A stretch of DNA of 5,420 nucleotides, taken from the NCBI GenBank assembly GCA_005239615.1, contig SBBR01000120.1, forward strand, positions 1 to 5,420, written 5' to 3'. The translations under genes and the position numbers were made by a program. Shown here piece after piece: positions 1-5,018 of this stretch (position 1 is the first letter of the stretch; the number at the start of each line of letters is the position of its first letter). Origin of the DNA: an archaeon. Lineage in GTDB: Archaea; Iainarchaeota; Iainarchaeia; Iainarchaeales; Iainarchaeaceae. The notes beneath the pieces were generated by a model. That model ran no database searches and had not been told where the DNA came from. It saw only the letters and a list, made by a program, of their open reading frames with translations.

Positions 1-540
1 AGCCCAAAAGACAAATCAGGTCAGAGCCATCAGGCCACCAAAAGTGGCGAAGTTAAGCTCAAACTTAACGGGGTTTCTCAGAGCGATATTGGTATAATAG
101 ACATGATTCCGCCTGACGGTAGGGCGGCCTTCGAATCAGAACAGGTTGACGGCTGGGCGATTTGGCCCCCTTGGCCTGAACAGCAGGTGATAGCAGGCTC
201 GGGCAGGGTCCTCCAGGGCGGGGAGGTTTTCATCCAGAGCCTTGTCGTGGTGAGGGGCGGCTTTTCAGAAAACAGCCCGGCACTCTCAAAAGAAATGGTG
301 GGCGTTGTCGACAGGGCGCAGGACTGGATTGTATCGCACCCGCAAGAGGCTCAGCAGGTGGTGGCCCGAGAACTCGGCCTCCCGATAGAGGTAGTGGAAG
401 AGGCGTGGCCAAAGCACAATTTCAGGCCATCCATGGGAGAGAGAGAAATCCGGGATTTGCAGGAGAATGCGGACTTTCTATATGAAAATGGCCTGGTCAA
501 GAATAGGGTGGATATAAGGGATTTCGTGGACCTACAATGA
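1..540 (+). CDS. ABC transporter substrate-binding protein, NitT/TauT (SsuA-like) type, C-terminal part
   Basis: The reading frame is open from base 1 to the TGA at 538-540, giving 179 residues. The gene therefore starts upstream of the window, and the in-frame ATG at 103 is an internal Met, not the start. Family proteins are usually 310-350 residues, so about half is missing, including any signal peptide or lipobox. What is seen: a lobe-2 segment ending in NGVSQSDIGIID, then the family hallmark of an alanine-rich helix followed by QVDGWAIWPPW, where the VDG/A-W-x-x-W stretch lies near the ligand pocket. The C-terminal helical part (QDWIVSHPQEAQQVVARELG) resembles the SsuA/TauA/NrtA tail, ending in ADFLYENGLV. 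The role is to capture a small molecule outside the cell and deliver it to the permease encoded next. It overlaps the permease by four bases. Sulfonate, taurine, nitrate and pyrimidine precursors are all possible ligands; the sequence does not decide. Confidence 0.88.
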   Translation, partial: SPKDKSGQSHQATKSGEVKLKLNGVSQSDIGIIDMIPPDGRAAFESEQVDGWAIWPPWPEQQVIAGSGRVLQGGEVFIQSLVVVRGGFSENSPALSKEMVGVVDRAQDWIVSHPQEAQQVVARELGLPIEVVEEAWPKHNFRPSMGEREIRDLQENADFLYENGLVKNRVDIRDFVDLQ

Positions 541-1310
541 GGATGAAAAACAATGTGGATTTCCTTGTCCCGCTGCTGCTCCCAGCCGCAATCCTTTTCC
601 TTTGGGATATTTCTGTGCGATTTGCACTGGTGCCGCAGACTTTGATAGCATCACCAACCCAGGTGATAAGGGATTTCATCGAGCTGGCGGGAAACGGAAA
701 GCTCCTCGTACACTCGCTCTCAAGCGTCTATAGGTTATTGTCAGGCTTCTTCCTGGGAAGCTTGCTGGGCATTATCATTGGAGTCCTTGCAGGGACTTCA
801 AAGTTTGTAGAGAGGTTTTTTGCACCCACAATGCAACTCATCTCACCAGTTCCCCCAATAGCTTGGGTTCCGCTGCTCATAATACTCTTTGGCATCGGAG
901 AGGAATCCAAGATAGCACTCATAACCATTGCATCATTCACGGTTGTTTACCTAAACACATTCCAGGGAATAAGGTCGGCTGACAACAGACTTGTGGAAAT
1001 GGCCAAGGCCCACAGGAAAAGCAGGAATGCTGTCGTGTTCAGGATATTGCTTCCATCTGCAATGCCGAACATTCTCACTGGTTTGAGAATCTCGATGGGT
1101 CTTTCATGGATACTGCTCATAGCATCGGAACTGATAGCCTCCTCAAAAGGCCTTGGGTGGTTCATCCAGGATTCGCGCAACTTCTCGCGTCCGGACGACC
1201 TGCTTGTAGGCGTGATAACCATTGGCCTGCTTGGTGCGGCAACAGACAAGACACTTGCAGCGCTTGAACGTAAAATGTTGGCGTGGAGAGAAACATTTGC
1301 AGGTGAATGA
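537..1310 (+). CDS. ABC transporter permease, NitT/TauT (SsuC-like) type
   Basis: This 257-residue membrane protein forms the channel of the importer, probably as a homodimer. Hydrophobic stretches near residues 9-30, 66-88, 99-119, 124-142, 186-203 and 222-238 give about six helices, normal for this family in size and number. Family-typical segments are ISPVPPIAWVPLLI (102-115), FGIGEESKI (118-126) and the cytoplasmic EAA loop from E154 to about R184, ending ILLPSAMPNILTGLR, where the ATPase docks. SELIASSKGLG (197-207) follows. Oddity: in the EAA consensus E-A-A-x3-G-x9-I-x-L-P, the Gly position is R160, while I170 and L172-P173 are in exact register. The start ATG (537) overlaps the stop of the binding-protein gene as ATGA; a second in-frame ATG at 543 is possible, and neither has a strong Shine-Dalgarno. 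It overlaps the ATPase gene in the same way. Family assignment is secure; the transported substrate is unknown. Confidence 0.93.
   Translation: MRMKNNVDFLVPLLLPAAILFLWDISVRFALVPQTLIASPTQVIRDFIELAGNGKLLVHSLSSVYRLLSGFFLGSLLGIIIGVLAGTSKFVERFFAPTMQLISPVPPIAWVPLLIILFGIGEESKIALITIASFTVVYLNTFQGIRSADNRLVEMAKAHRKSRNAVVFRILLPSAMPNILTGLRISMGLSWILLIASELIASSKGLGWFIQDSRNFSRPDDLLVGVITIGLLGAATDKTLAALERKMLAWRETFAGE
1301..1306 (+). promoter_or_regulatory. Shine-Dalgarno AGGTGA bearing on the ATPase start
   Basis: AGGTGA matches the core of the archaeal Shine-Dalgarno GGAGGTGAT. It touches the first ATG (1307), which is too close, but lies six bases before the in-frame ATG at 1313. Translation may thus begin at 1313 (product two residues shorter), unless translational coupling through the ATGA overlap uses 1307. 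Confidence 0.55.
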
Positions 1311-2044
1311 ATATGGGGAAACTCCTTGAAGTCGAGATAACGAAAAAGGCGTTCGGCGATAATCTTGTCCTTTCAGGCATGTCCCTCGGTCTGGAAAAAA
1401 ACAGGTTCACAACAGTCCTTGGGCCAAGCGGCTGCGGGAAATCAACCCTCCTGAAAGCGATTGTGGGGCTCGACAGCGAATACGATGGGACAATCAGGCT
1501 GAACGGCACGAGGGTTTCGGGCCCCATGAAAGAATGTGGCATGGTTTTCCAGGAGCCGAGGCTGTTGCCGTGGCTTTCTGTGAAGGAAAACATCCTCTTC
1601 CCTCTTGGCAAAAGCAATGAACCTAACTTGGCCGAACTGCTCATAATCCTCGAACTGGAAAGGTTTTCAAAAAGCCTCCCGAAAGAGCTGTCAGGGGGAA
1701 TGGCACAAAGGGTTTCATTGGCAAGGGCATTGATCAGTCTCCCTGAATTGCTGCTGCTCGACGAACCGTTCAGCGCGCTTGACATAGTAACGAGGCACAA
1801 ACTGCAGGACAAGCTCGTTGAAGCGCTCCGGGAAAGGAAAACAGTGGCGCTGATGGTCACTCATGATATAGAAGAGGCTGTATATCTCAGTGACACCATA
1901 CATGTGATGAAACAGAGACCTTCACGGATTGTGAAGACATATGAAATAAACCTGGCAAGGCCAAGGGACAGGGCAAGCCCTCAATTCACCAAAAAAGTTT
2001 CCGAGATATACAGAGACCTAAGAGGCCATCTCATGATACTGTAG
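1307..2044 (+). CDS. ABC transporter ATP-binding protein, NitT/TauT (SsuB/TauB-like) type
   Basis: This 245-residue cytoplasmic ATPase powers the importer. All nucleotide-binding motifs are intact: Walker A GPSGCGKST (39-47), Q-loop Gln82 in MVFQEPRLLPWLSV, signature LSGGMAQR (128-135), Walker B LLLLDEP with catalytic Glu153, D-loop SALD (156-159) and switch His186 in MVTHDIEEA. The sequence Q-E-P-R-LLPW after the Q-loop and the short C-terminus without an extra regulatory domain are typical of the SsuB/TauB/NrtD group. The length is normal. The gene overlaps the permease gene by ATGA at 1307-1310, so expression is probably coupled. The AGGTGA at 1301-1306 favours the third codon (1313) as an alternative start. 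The partner permease and binding protein directly upstream complete the transporter, so no further subunit is needed. Confidence 0.95.
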   Translation: MNMGKLLEVEITKKAFGDNLVLSGMSLGLEKNRFTTVLGPSGCGKSTLLKAIVGLDSEYDGTIRLNGTRVSGPMKECGMVFQEPRLLPWLSVKENILFPLGKSNEPNLAELLIILELERFSKSLPKELSGGMAQRVSLARALISLPELLLLDEPFSALDIVTRHKLQDKLVEALRERKTVALMVTHDIEEAVYLSDTIHVMKQRPSRIVKTYEINLARPRDRASPQFTKKVSEIYRDLRGHLMIL

Positions 2045-2085
2045 CTGCGGCAATCTGAGTTGGATGGGAATTAACGCCTAAAAAC

Positions 2086-2093
2086 TATTTTAA
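2086..2093 (+). promoter_or_regulatory. possible TATA box for the DUF1761-type gene
   Basis: TATTTTAA lies in the gap after the ABC operon. A start of transcription about 26 bases downstream would fall near 2115, leaving a short leader before the ATG at 2154. The match is only moderate and the surrounding region is AT-rich. Confidence 0.3.
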
Positions 2094-2116
2094 GCACTTC
2101 AACCCACTACTCAAGA

Positions 2117-2135
2117 GCCCTTTTTGGGCATTTTT
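2117..2135 (+). terminator. short hairpin with T-runs, possible terminator of the ABC operon
   Basis: GCCC (2117-2120) and GGGC (2126-2129) pair around a five-T loop, and a second run of five T follows at 2131-2135. Archaeal transcription often stops at oligo-T runs, so this could end the ABC operon transcript. The four-base-pair stem is weak, and the site lies downstream of the possible TATA box of the next gene, so the call is tentative. Confidence 0.25.
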
Positions 2136-2153
2136 GGGGTTGGTAAAATAGCA

Positions 2154-2567
2154 ATGCAAATGATGAGCGTAAACTTTGCCGCGGTCGTCGTGGCTGCCGT
2201 GGCGAGCATGGTTCTGGGCTTTCTCTGGTTCGGCCCGCTGTTCGGTAAGAAATGGATGGAGCTGAGCGGCCATAAGATGGGTGACATGGAAAGCAAGAAG
2301 GGCTCGATGGGAACGTCATACCTTGCGATGTTTGTAGGCTACCTCGTCTCGGCGTATGTGCTGGCAAACATAGTGAAATTTTCCGGCGCTGCCTCGCTCG
2401 TCGAAGGGGCAATCACGGGCTTCATGGTCTGGCTCGGCTTCGTGGCAACAGTGACCCTTGGAATGGTGCTCTGGGACGGCAAGCCGGTGCAGCTATATTT
2501 GCTCACAAACGCCTACCAGGTCATAAATTTTGCATTGATGGGGGCAATACTCTTCGCAATGGGTTAA
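2154..2567 (+). CDS. DUF1761-type small membrane protein
   Basis: The product is a 137-residue integral membrane protein with four predicted helices near residues 7-27, 55-75, 83-106 and 113-135. The pattern fits the DUF1761 family: an N-terminal xNFAAVVVAA helix, the motif GFLWFGPLFGKKW (22-34), a charged Met/Lys-rich loop (36-52), a Gly-rich third helix with MVWLGFVATVTLG (91-103), and a final helix ending ALMGAILFAMG. The family's function is unknown. Start choice: the frame is open upstream to a TTG at 2124, but family members begin a few residues before the Asn of NFAA, which favours ATG 2154, 2160 or 2163; GGGGTTGGT at 2136-2144 is only a poor Shine-Dalgarno. The gene stands alone, 109 bases after the ABC operon, with a hairpin directly behind its stop. 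I see no sequence link to the transporter. Family placement rests on motif memory. Confidence 0.8.
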   Translation: MQMMSVNFAAVVVAAVASMVLGFLWFGPLFGKKWMELSGHKMGDMESKKGSMGTSYLAMFVGYLVSAYVLANIVKFSGAASLVEGAITGFMVWLGFVATVTLGMVLWDGKPVQLYLLTNAYQVINFALMGAILFAMG

Positions 2568-2585
2568 GGGGTGGATTACCCCTTT
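2566..2585 (+). terminator. hairpin overlapping the stop of the DUF1761-type gene
   Basis: AAGGGGT (2566-2572) and ACCCCTT (2578-2584) form a perfect seven-base-pair stem with a GGATT loop, beginning in the TAA stop codon. Only three T follow, so it is either a weak terminator or an RNA 3'-end stabiliser. Confidence 0.45.
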
Positions 2586-2644
2586 AGCCCAAATAACAGT
2601 GCCCATCCAGAAAACCGGTATTTTCGAACAAGTACTGCTTTAGC

Positions 2645-2690
2645 CGGCATTTGAACAGATTAACTCTCTCAGCCTCCCCAAAAAATGCCG
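2645..2690. repeat. 8-base inverted repeat in the gap before the unknown gene
   Basis: CGGCATTT (2645-2652) and AAATGCCG (2683-2690) are perfect complements separated by 30 bases. They lie in the non-coding stretch 2568-2762, which otherwise holds a hairpin at its left end and a TATA-like box at its right end; I see no gene there. The right arm overlaps a copy of TGCCGCAA (2686-2693), which also occurs in the gap near 4855. Confidence 0.4.
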
Positions 2691-2728
2691 CAAAGGCCAT
2701 GAGGTATTTTTCCGGCTATAGCGACATG

Positions 2729-2737
2729 CTTTTTATT
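2729..2737 (+). promoter_or_regulatory. TATA-like box of the unknown 270-residue gene
   Basis: CTTTTTATT is centred about 30 bases before the ATG at 2763. A start of transcription 26-27 bases downstream of the box would fall within about four bases of the start codon, which fits a leaderless archaeal mRNA. The T-rich run just before the ATG contains no Shine-Dalgarno, which agrees. Confidence 0.5.
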
Positions 2738-2762
2738 CAGCAATGCCCTTATCTGTTTTTTT

Positions 2763-3575
2763 ATGCGGCGTATAATAAAAAATGAACTTGGCACTTACGC
2801 GCGTGTGGTCAATGGCGTGCTTCAAAGGGAGGGCATGCCAACAAAAAACCGGCTTCTCCACCTGACAAAGCTTCATGATGCAAGTATCTTCCTTTTCAGG
2901 CACATACTGCACGATGAAGACCCGCGGTGGAGAATTGCGGCAAAATATGCCGGGCTGAAGGAGAACCGGGACTTCAAGCCCATAAACCTGGAAAATGCGC
3001 TACTGGCAACATATGCCTCGAAACTTCATGGCAGGAGGGGCAAGTTCTCCGTGTATAGCACTCTCGAGGAGCTCACCCAGCTTTCAAGGGCTCTCATGAA
3101 TTTCGAGCTTGGCACAAGATACATAAAGGCGCTTAGCTTACAACAGCCTCTCAAAGAGGTTGATGGATACAGCCTCCAGTTCGAGAGAACAAAATCCATT
3201 TCGCGGGGTGCCGACAAGAGAGGCGTGACTGGTTGCCCGGAGGCGCTTTGGCAACTGCAGCTTTATAAGGGGCAGACTTATGTCGGCAGGATTGGCTTCA
3301 ATTTCCACGTTGAGAATGGCTCTGTAATTGTTACTATCCCAAATATCCAGGGCGCAAGAAATAGGTTCGAGGAGCAAGAAGAATTCAGGAAAAAGTCCGG
3401 CTCTAGGTTCGGGGAATTCCTTTGTCAGCAGCTCAAGGAAACGCTTGGAGATAGTTTCATCTTTAACGGAGTAAAGGGCAGGAGGGCGAATAAGGTTATT
3501 TACACGATGAGCTTCAGGAAATCCAAGGTGCCAGTCTTCAGCAAGAATGACCTAAACAGGGAAATGAACTATTAG
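2763..3575 (+). CDS. uncharacterised basic protein, 270 residues
   Basis: I do not recognise this protein. It has no membrane helix and no signal peptide, is rich in Arg and Lys, and is probably cytoplasmic. The N-terminal half (1-135) looks helical, with LLHLTKLHDASIFLFRHIL (31-49) and LEELTQLSRALMNFELG (101-117). Residues 162-197 look like a series of beta strands ending in VIVTIPNIQGARN (188-200), followed by an amphipathic helix (203-227) and a last strand KVIYTMSF (244-251). The strand, then I-x-x-IQG, then long-helix pattern recalls the DUF535/VirK domain or a GNAT-like fold, but the match is weak and is only a suggestion. Only two Cys (158, 221) are present and no metal-site pattern is evident. 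The ATG at 2763 is supported by the TATA-like box 30 bases upstream. The gene ends nine bases from the convergent GTPase gene, with no clear terminator between them. It looks monocistronic. Confidence 0.82.
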   Translation: MRRIIKNELGTYARVVNGVLQREGMPTKNRLLHLTKLHDASIFLFRHILHDEDPRWRIAAKYAGLKENRDFKPINLENALLATYASKLHGRRGKFSVYSTLEELTQLSRALMNFELGTRYIKALSLQQPLKEVDGYSLQFERTKSISRGADKRGVTGCPEALWQLQLYKGQTYVGRIGFNFHVENGSVIVTIPNIQGARNRFEEQEEFRKKSGSRFGEFLCQQLKETLGDSFIFNGVKGRRANKVIYTMSFRKSKVPVFSKNDLNREMNY

Positions 3576-3584
3576 GGGTAAATT

Positions 3585-4778
3585 TCAAGCGCTGTGCACT
3601 ATCTCTATCACGTCCCTGTGCGCCAGAACGTGCTCCTTCCCGACCATCAGCTTTGTCTTAACGTTGATTGCGCGGATGAAGTGCTTCCCGAAATCAGTGT
3701 GGAGCCGGTATGCAAAGTCCAGCGCCGTGGTTTTTGGCGGCATGAGGAAGACGTCCGGCAACGTGCGGCCCTGTGAATCAACCAATCCCTTTGTCCCGCC
3801 TGGGAATATTGCGAAGTAGCGCAGCAGCCCGAACACGGCCTTCTCGAGCACTTCCTGCACGCCCGTGCCTCCATAGACGCCCAGCACGTTTGCGCGTATA
3901 AAGTCCAGACCGGCCTTTTGTTTTTCATTGATATCCTTTTTGACCGTGAAATCCTTGTCCCCAGGCCAGTATTCGATGGAGCCTTCCTTAGCCGCCCGCT
4001 TAAGTGTCAGCTCGGCAATGCCGCTGCACGGTATTATCATCTTCTCAGGGAATTTCTGCCTCATGCTTTCCACGAACTTTTTCGCTGTGGGGATGTCGCA
4101 CTTGTTCGCTGCCACGACAATGGGTTTTGAGAGCTGGCGGAGCTTGACCGCAAACGCCTTTTTCTCCTCCTGAGTCCACGATGCAAGCTTTTTCTCTCCG
4201 AGGCGCAAAGAATCGAGGACGATTTCGACGTGCGTTGGCGTTGCACCTATGCCTGAGAGGTTCTGGCTCATCGCCTCCACGAGCTTCGATTTTGAGTCGA
4301 AGTTCAAGCGCCCGAATTTCGGCCAGTTCTTCTCTATTATGCCGAGGAACCAGAGGTCTATTTCAGCCTCAAGGAAGAGAATGTCCTGCTCCGGGTCGTG
4401 GCTCCCAGCCTCGACAGCCTCACCCTTCTCGTTCGTCGAGCCGGAAGCGTCCACCACATGAACGAGCACATCTGCGCGCGAGAGGTCGGACAGGAACTGG
4501 TTTCCCATGCCCCTGCCCTCGTGCGCGCCCGGCACCAGGCCTGCAACATCAATGAGCTCCACCGGGACGTAGCGCACATGATTGTGGCAGAAACCCGAGC
4601 GCGGGTCGCACTGAACATTGAATTCCTTGTCAACGCACTCAACCCGGACAAAACCAATGCCCTTGTTCGCCTCTATGGTGGTGAATGGGTAGGAGGCCAT
4701 CGCGACATCGAGCATTGTCGCGGCGTTGAAGAACGTGCTCTTGCCTGAGGACGGCTTTCCGACGACACCAATTATCAT
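3585..4778 (-). CDS. Obg/YchF-group GTPase, archaeal Ygr210-like, with C-terminal TGS domain
   Basis: This complete 397-residue P-loop NTPase is probably translation-associated, as related Obg/YchF proteins bind ribosomes. The nucleotide motifs are G1 GKPSSGKST (7-15), G2 YPFTT (30-34), G3 DVAGLVPGAHEGRGMG (77-92), G4 NKCD (225-228) and a likely G5 CSG (251-253). The intact NKxD separates it from YchF/OLA1 proper, which has an altered G4, and supports guanine specificity and the Ygr210-like branch found in archaea and fungi. A helical insert covers about 120-215, and a TGS domain fills about 323-397, ending RDVIEIV. The Cys-rich loop after G2 has C48, C57 and C64, but Asp50 where I recall a second family Cys; H65 and H67 follow C64. 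ATG 4778 is the natural start: the P-loop begins six residues in, and a TATA box sits 26 bases upstream, indicating a leaderless mRNA. Archaeal databases often label such proteins YchF. Confidence 0.95.
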   Translation of the reverse strand: MIIGVVGKPSSGKSTFFNAATMLDVAMASYPFTTIEANKGIGFVRVECVDKEFNVQCDPRSGFCHNHVRYVPVELIDVAGLVPGAHEGRGMGNQFLSDLSRADVLVHVVDASGSTNEKGEAVEAGSHDPEQDILFLEAEIDLWFLGIIEKNWPKFGRLNFDSKSKLVEAMSQNLSGIGATPTHVEIVLDSLRLGEKKLASWTQEEKKAFAVKLRQLSKPIVVAANKCDIPTAKKFVESMRQKFPEKMIIPCSGIAELTLKRAAKEGSIEYWPGDKDFTVKKDINEKQKAGLDFIRANVLGVYGGTGVQEVLEKAVFGLLRYFAIFPGGTKGLVDSQGRTLPDVFLMPPKTTALDFAYRLHTDFGKHFIRAINVKTKLMVGKEHVLAHRDVIEIVHSA

Positions 4779-4801
4779 GCATGGATTGGCCTTGGCAAGG
4801 C

Positions 4802-4807
4802 TTTAAA
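4802..4807 (-). promoter_or_regulatory. TATA box of the GTPase gene
   Basis: TTTAAA is centred about 26 bases upstream of the ATG at 4778, read on the minus strand. That places the transcription start at or next to the start codon, a leaderless arrangement common in archaea. No Shine-Dalgarno is seen before the ATG, which agrees. A 12-base palindrome abuts the box on its upstream side. Confidence 0.6.
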
Positions 4808-4818
4808 GGGCATGCCCT
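4807..4818. promoter_or_regulatory. perfect 12-base palindrome beside the GTPase TATA box, possible operator
   Basis: AGGGCATGCCCT is fully self-complementary and shares one base with the TATA box. It occupies the BRE/upstream position, where a dimeric regulator could help or block TFB/TBP binding. Function is inferred from position and symmetry only. Confidence 0.4.
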
Positions 4819-4854
4819 ATAACTTGGCTTTATGGGATTGTGGAAAATAGTGGT

Positions 4855-4889
4855 TGCCGCAATTCAGCGGTTTTCCTGTGCTTGCGGCA
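4855..4889. repeat. 8-base inverted repeat in the gap between GTPase and DUF4143 genes
   Basis: TGCCGCAA (4855-4862) and TTGCGGCA (4882-4889) are perfect complements with a 19-base spacer. The same 8-mer TGCCGCAA is found at 2686-2693 in the other large gap. The surrounding non-coding stretch 4779-5018 holds no gene that I can support. Confidence 0.4.
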
Positions 4890-4922
4890 TTAATCTGATT
4901 TCACATCTTTGGTATAATCGGC

Positions 4923-4956
4923 GGCCTCTCGTCGGTTAGGCCCTTTTTAACAATTT
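4923..4956 (+). terminator. terminator-like hairpin plus T-runs on the plus strand
   Basis: GGCCT (4923-4927) pairs with AGGCC (4938-4942) across a ten-base loop, and CTTTTTAACAATTTTT follows. On the plus strand this looks like a transcript end, yet both flanking genes lie on the minus strand, so the transcript it would end is unknown. It may be chance in an AT-rich gap. Confidence 0.25.
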
Positions 4957-4971
4957 TTCCGTTATTGGGGG

Positions 4972-4978
4972 TTATAAA
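4972..4978 (-). promoter_or_regulatory. isolated TATA-like box in the gap
   Basis: TTTATAA on the minus strand (TTATAAA on the plus) lies 41 bases beyond the stop of the DUF4143 gene. A minus-strand start near 4948 would give a long leader for the GTPase gene, so it could be a second promoter. It reads nearly equally well on the plus strand. Confidence 0.2.
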
Positions 4979-5018
4979 CGTAAATCTCTACCTTGCCTTT
5001 TGCTAAACGACGTATTTT

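Noticed and set aside
103..105. ATG as the start of a short 145-residue protein
   Set aside because: The frame is open back to base 1 and the upstream residues fit the binding-protein family, so this is an internal Met of a truncated gene.
1162..1860. 232-residue open frame on the minus strand
   Set aside because: It lies wholly opposite the permease and ATPase genes, whose motifs are intact, and its Ser/Leu-rich product shows no domain.
2045..2059. CTGCGGCAATCTGAG resembling TGCGGCATTAATCTGA at 4883-4898
   Set aside because: The two differ by an insertion and are short; two loosely similar sites in 5.4 kb can arise by chance.
4181..4555. 124-residue plus-strand frame rich in Arg, Ser and Pro
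   Set aside because: It is antisense to the GTPase gene, and its composition is what the reverse of a GC-rich coding region gives.
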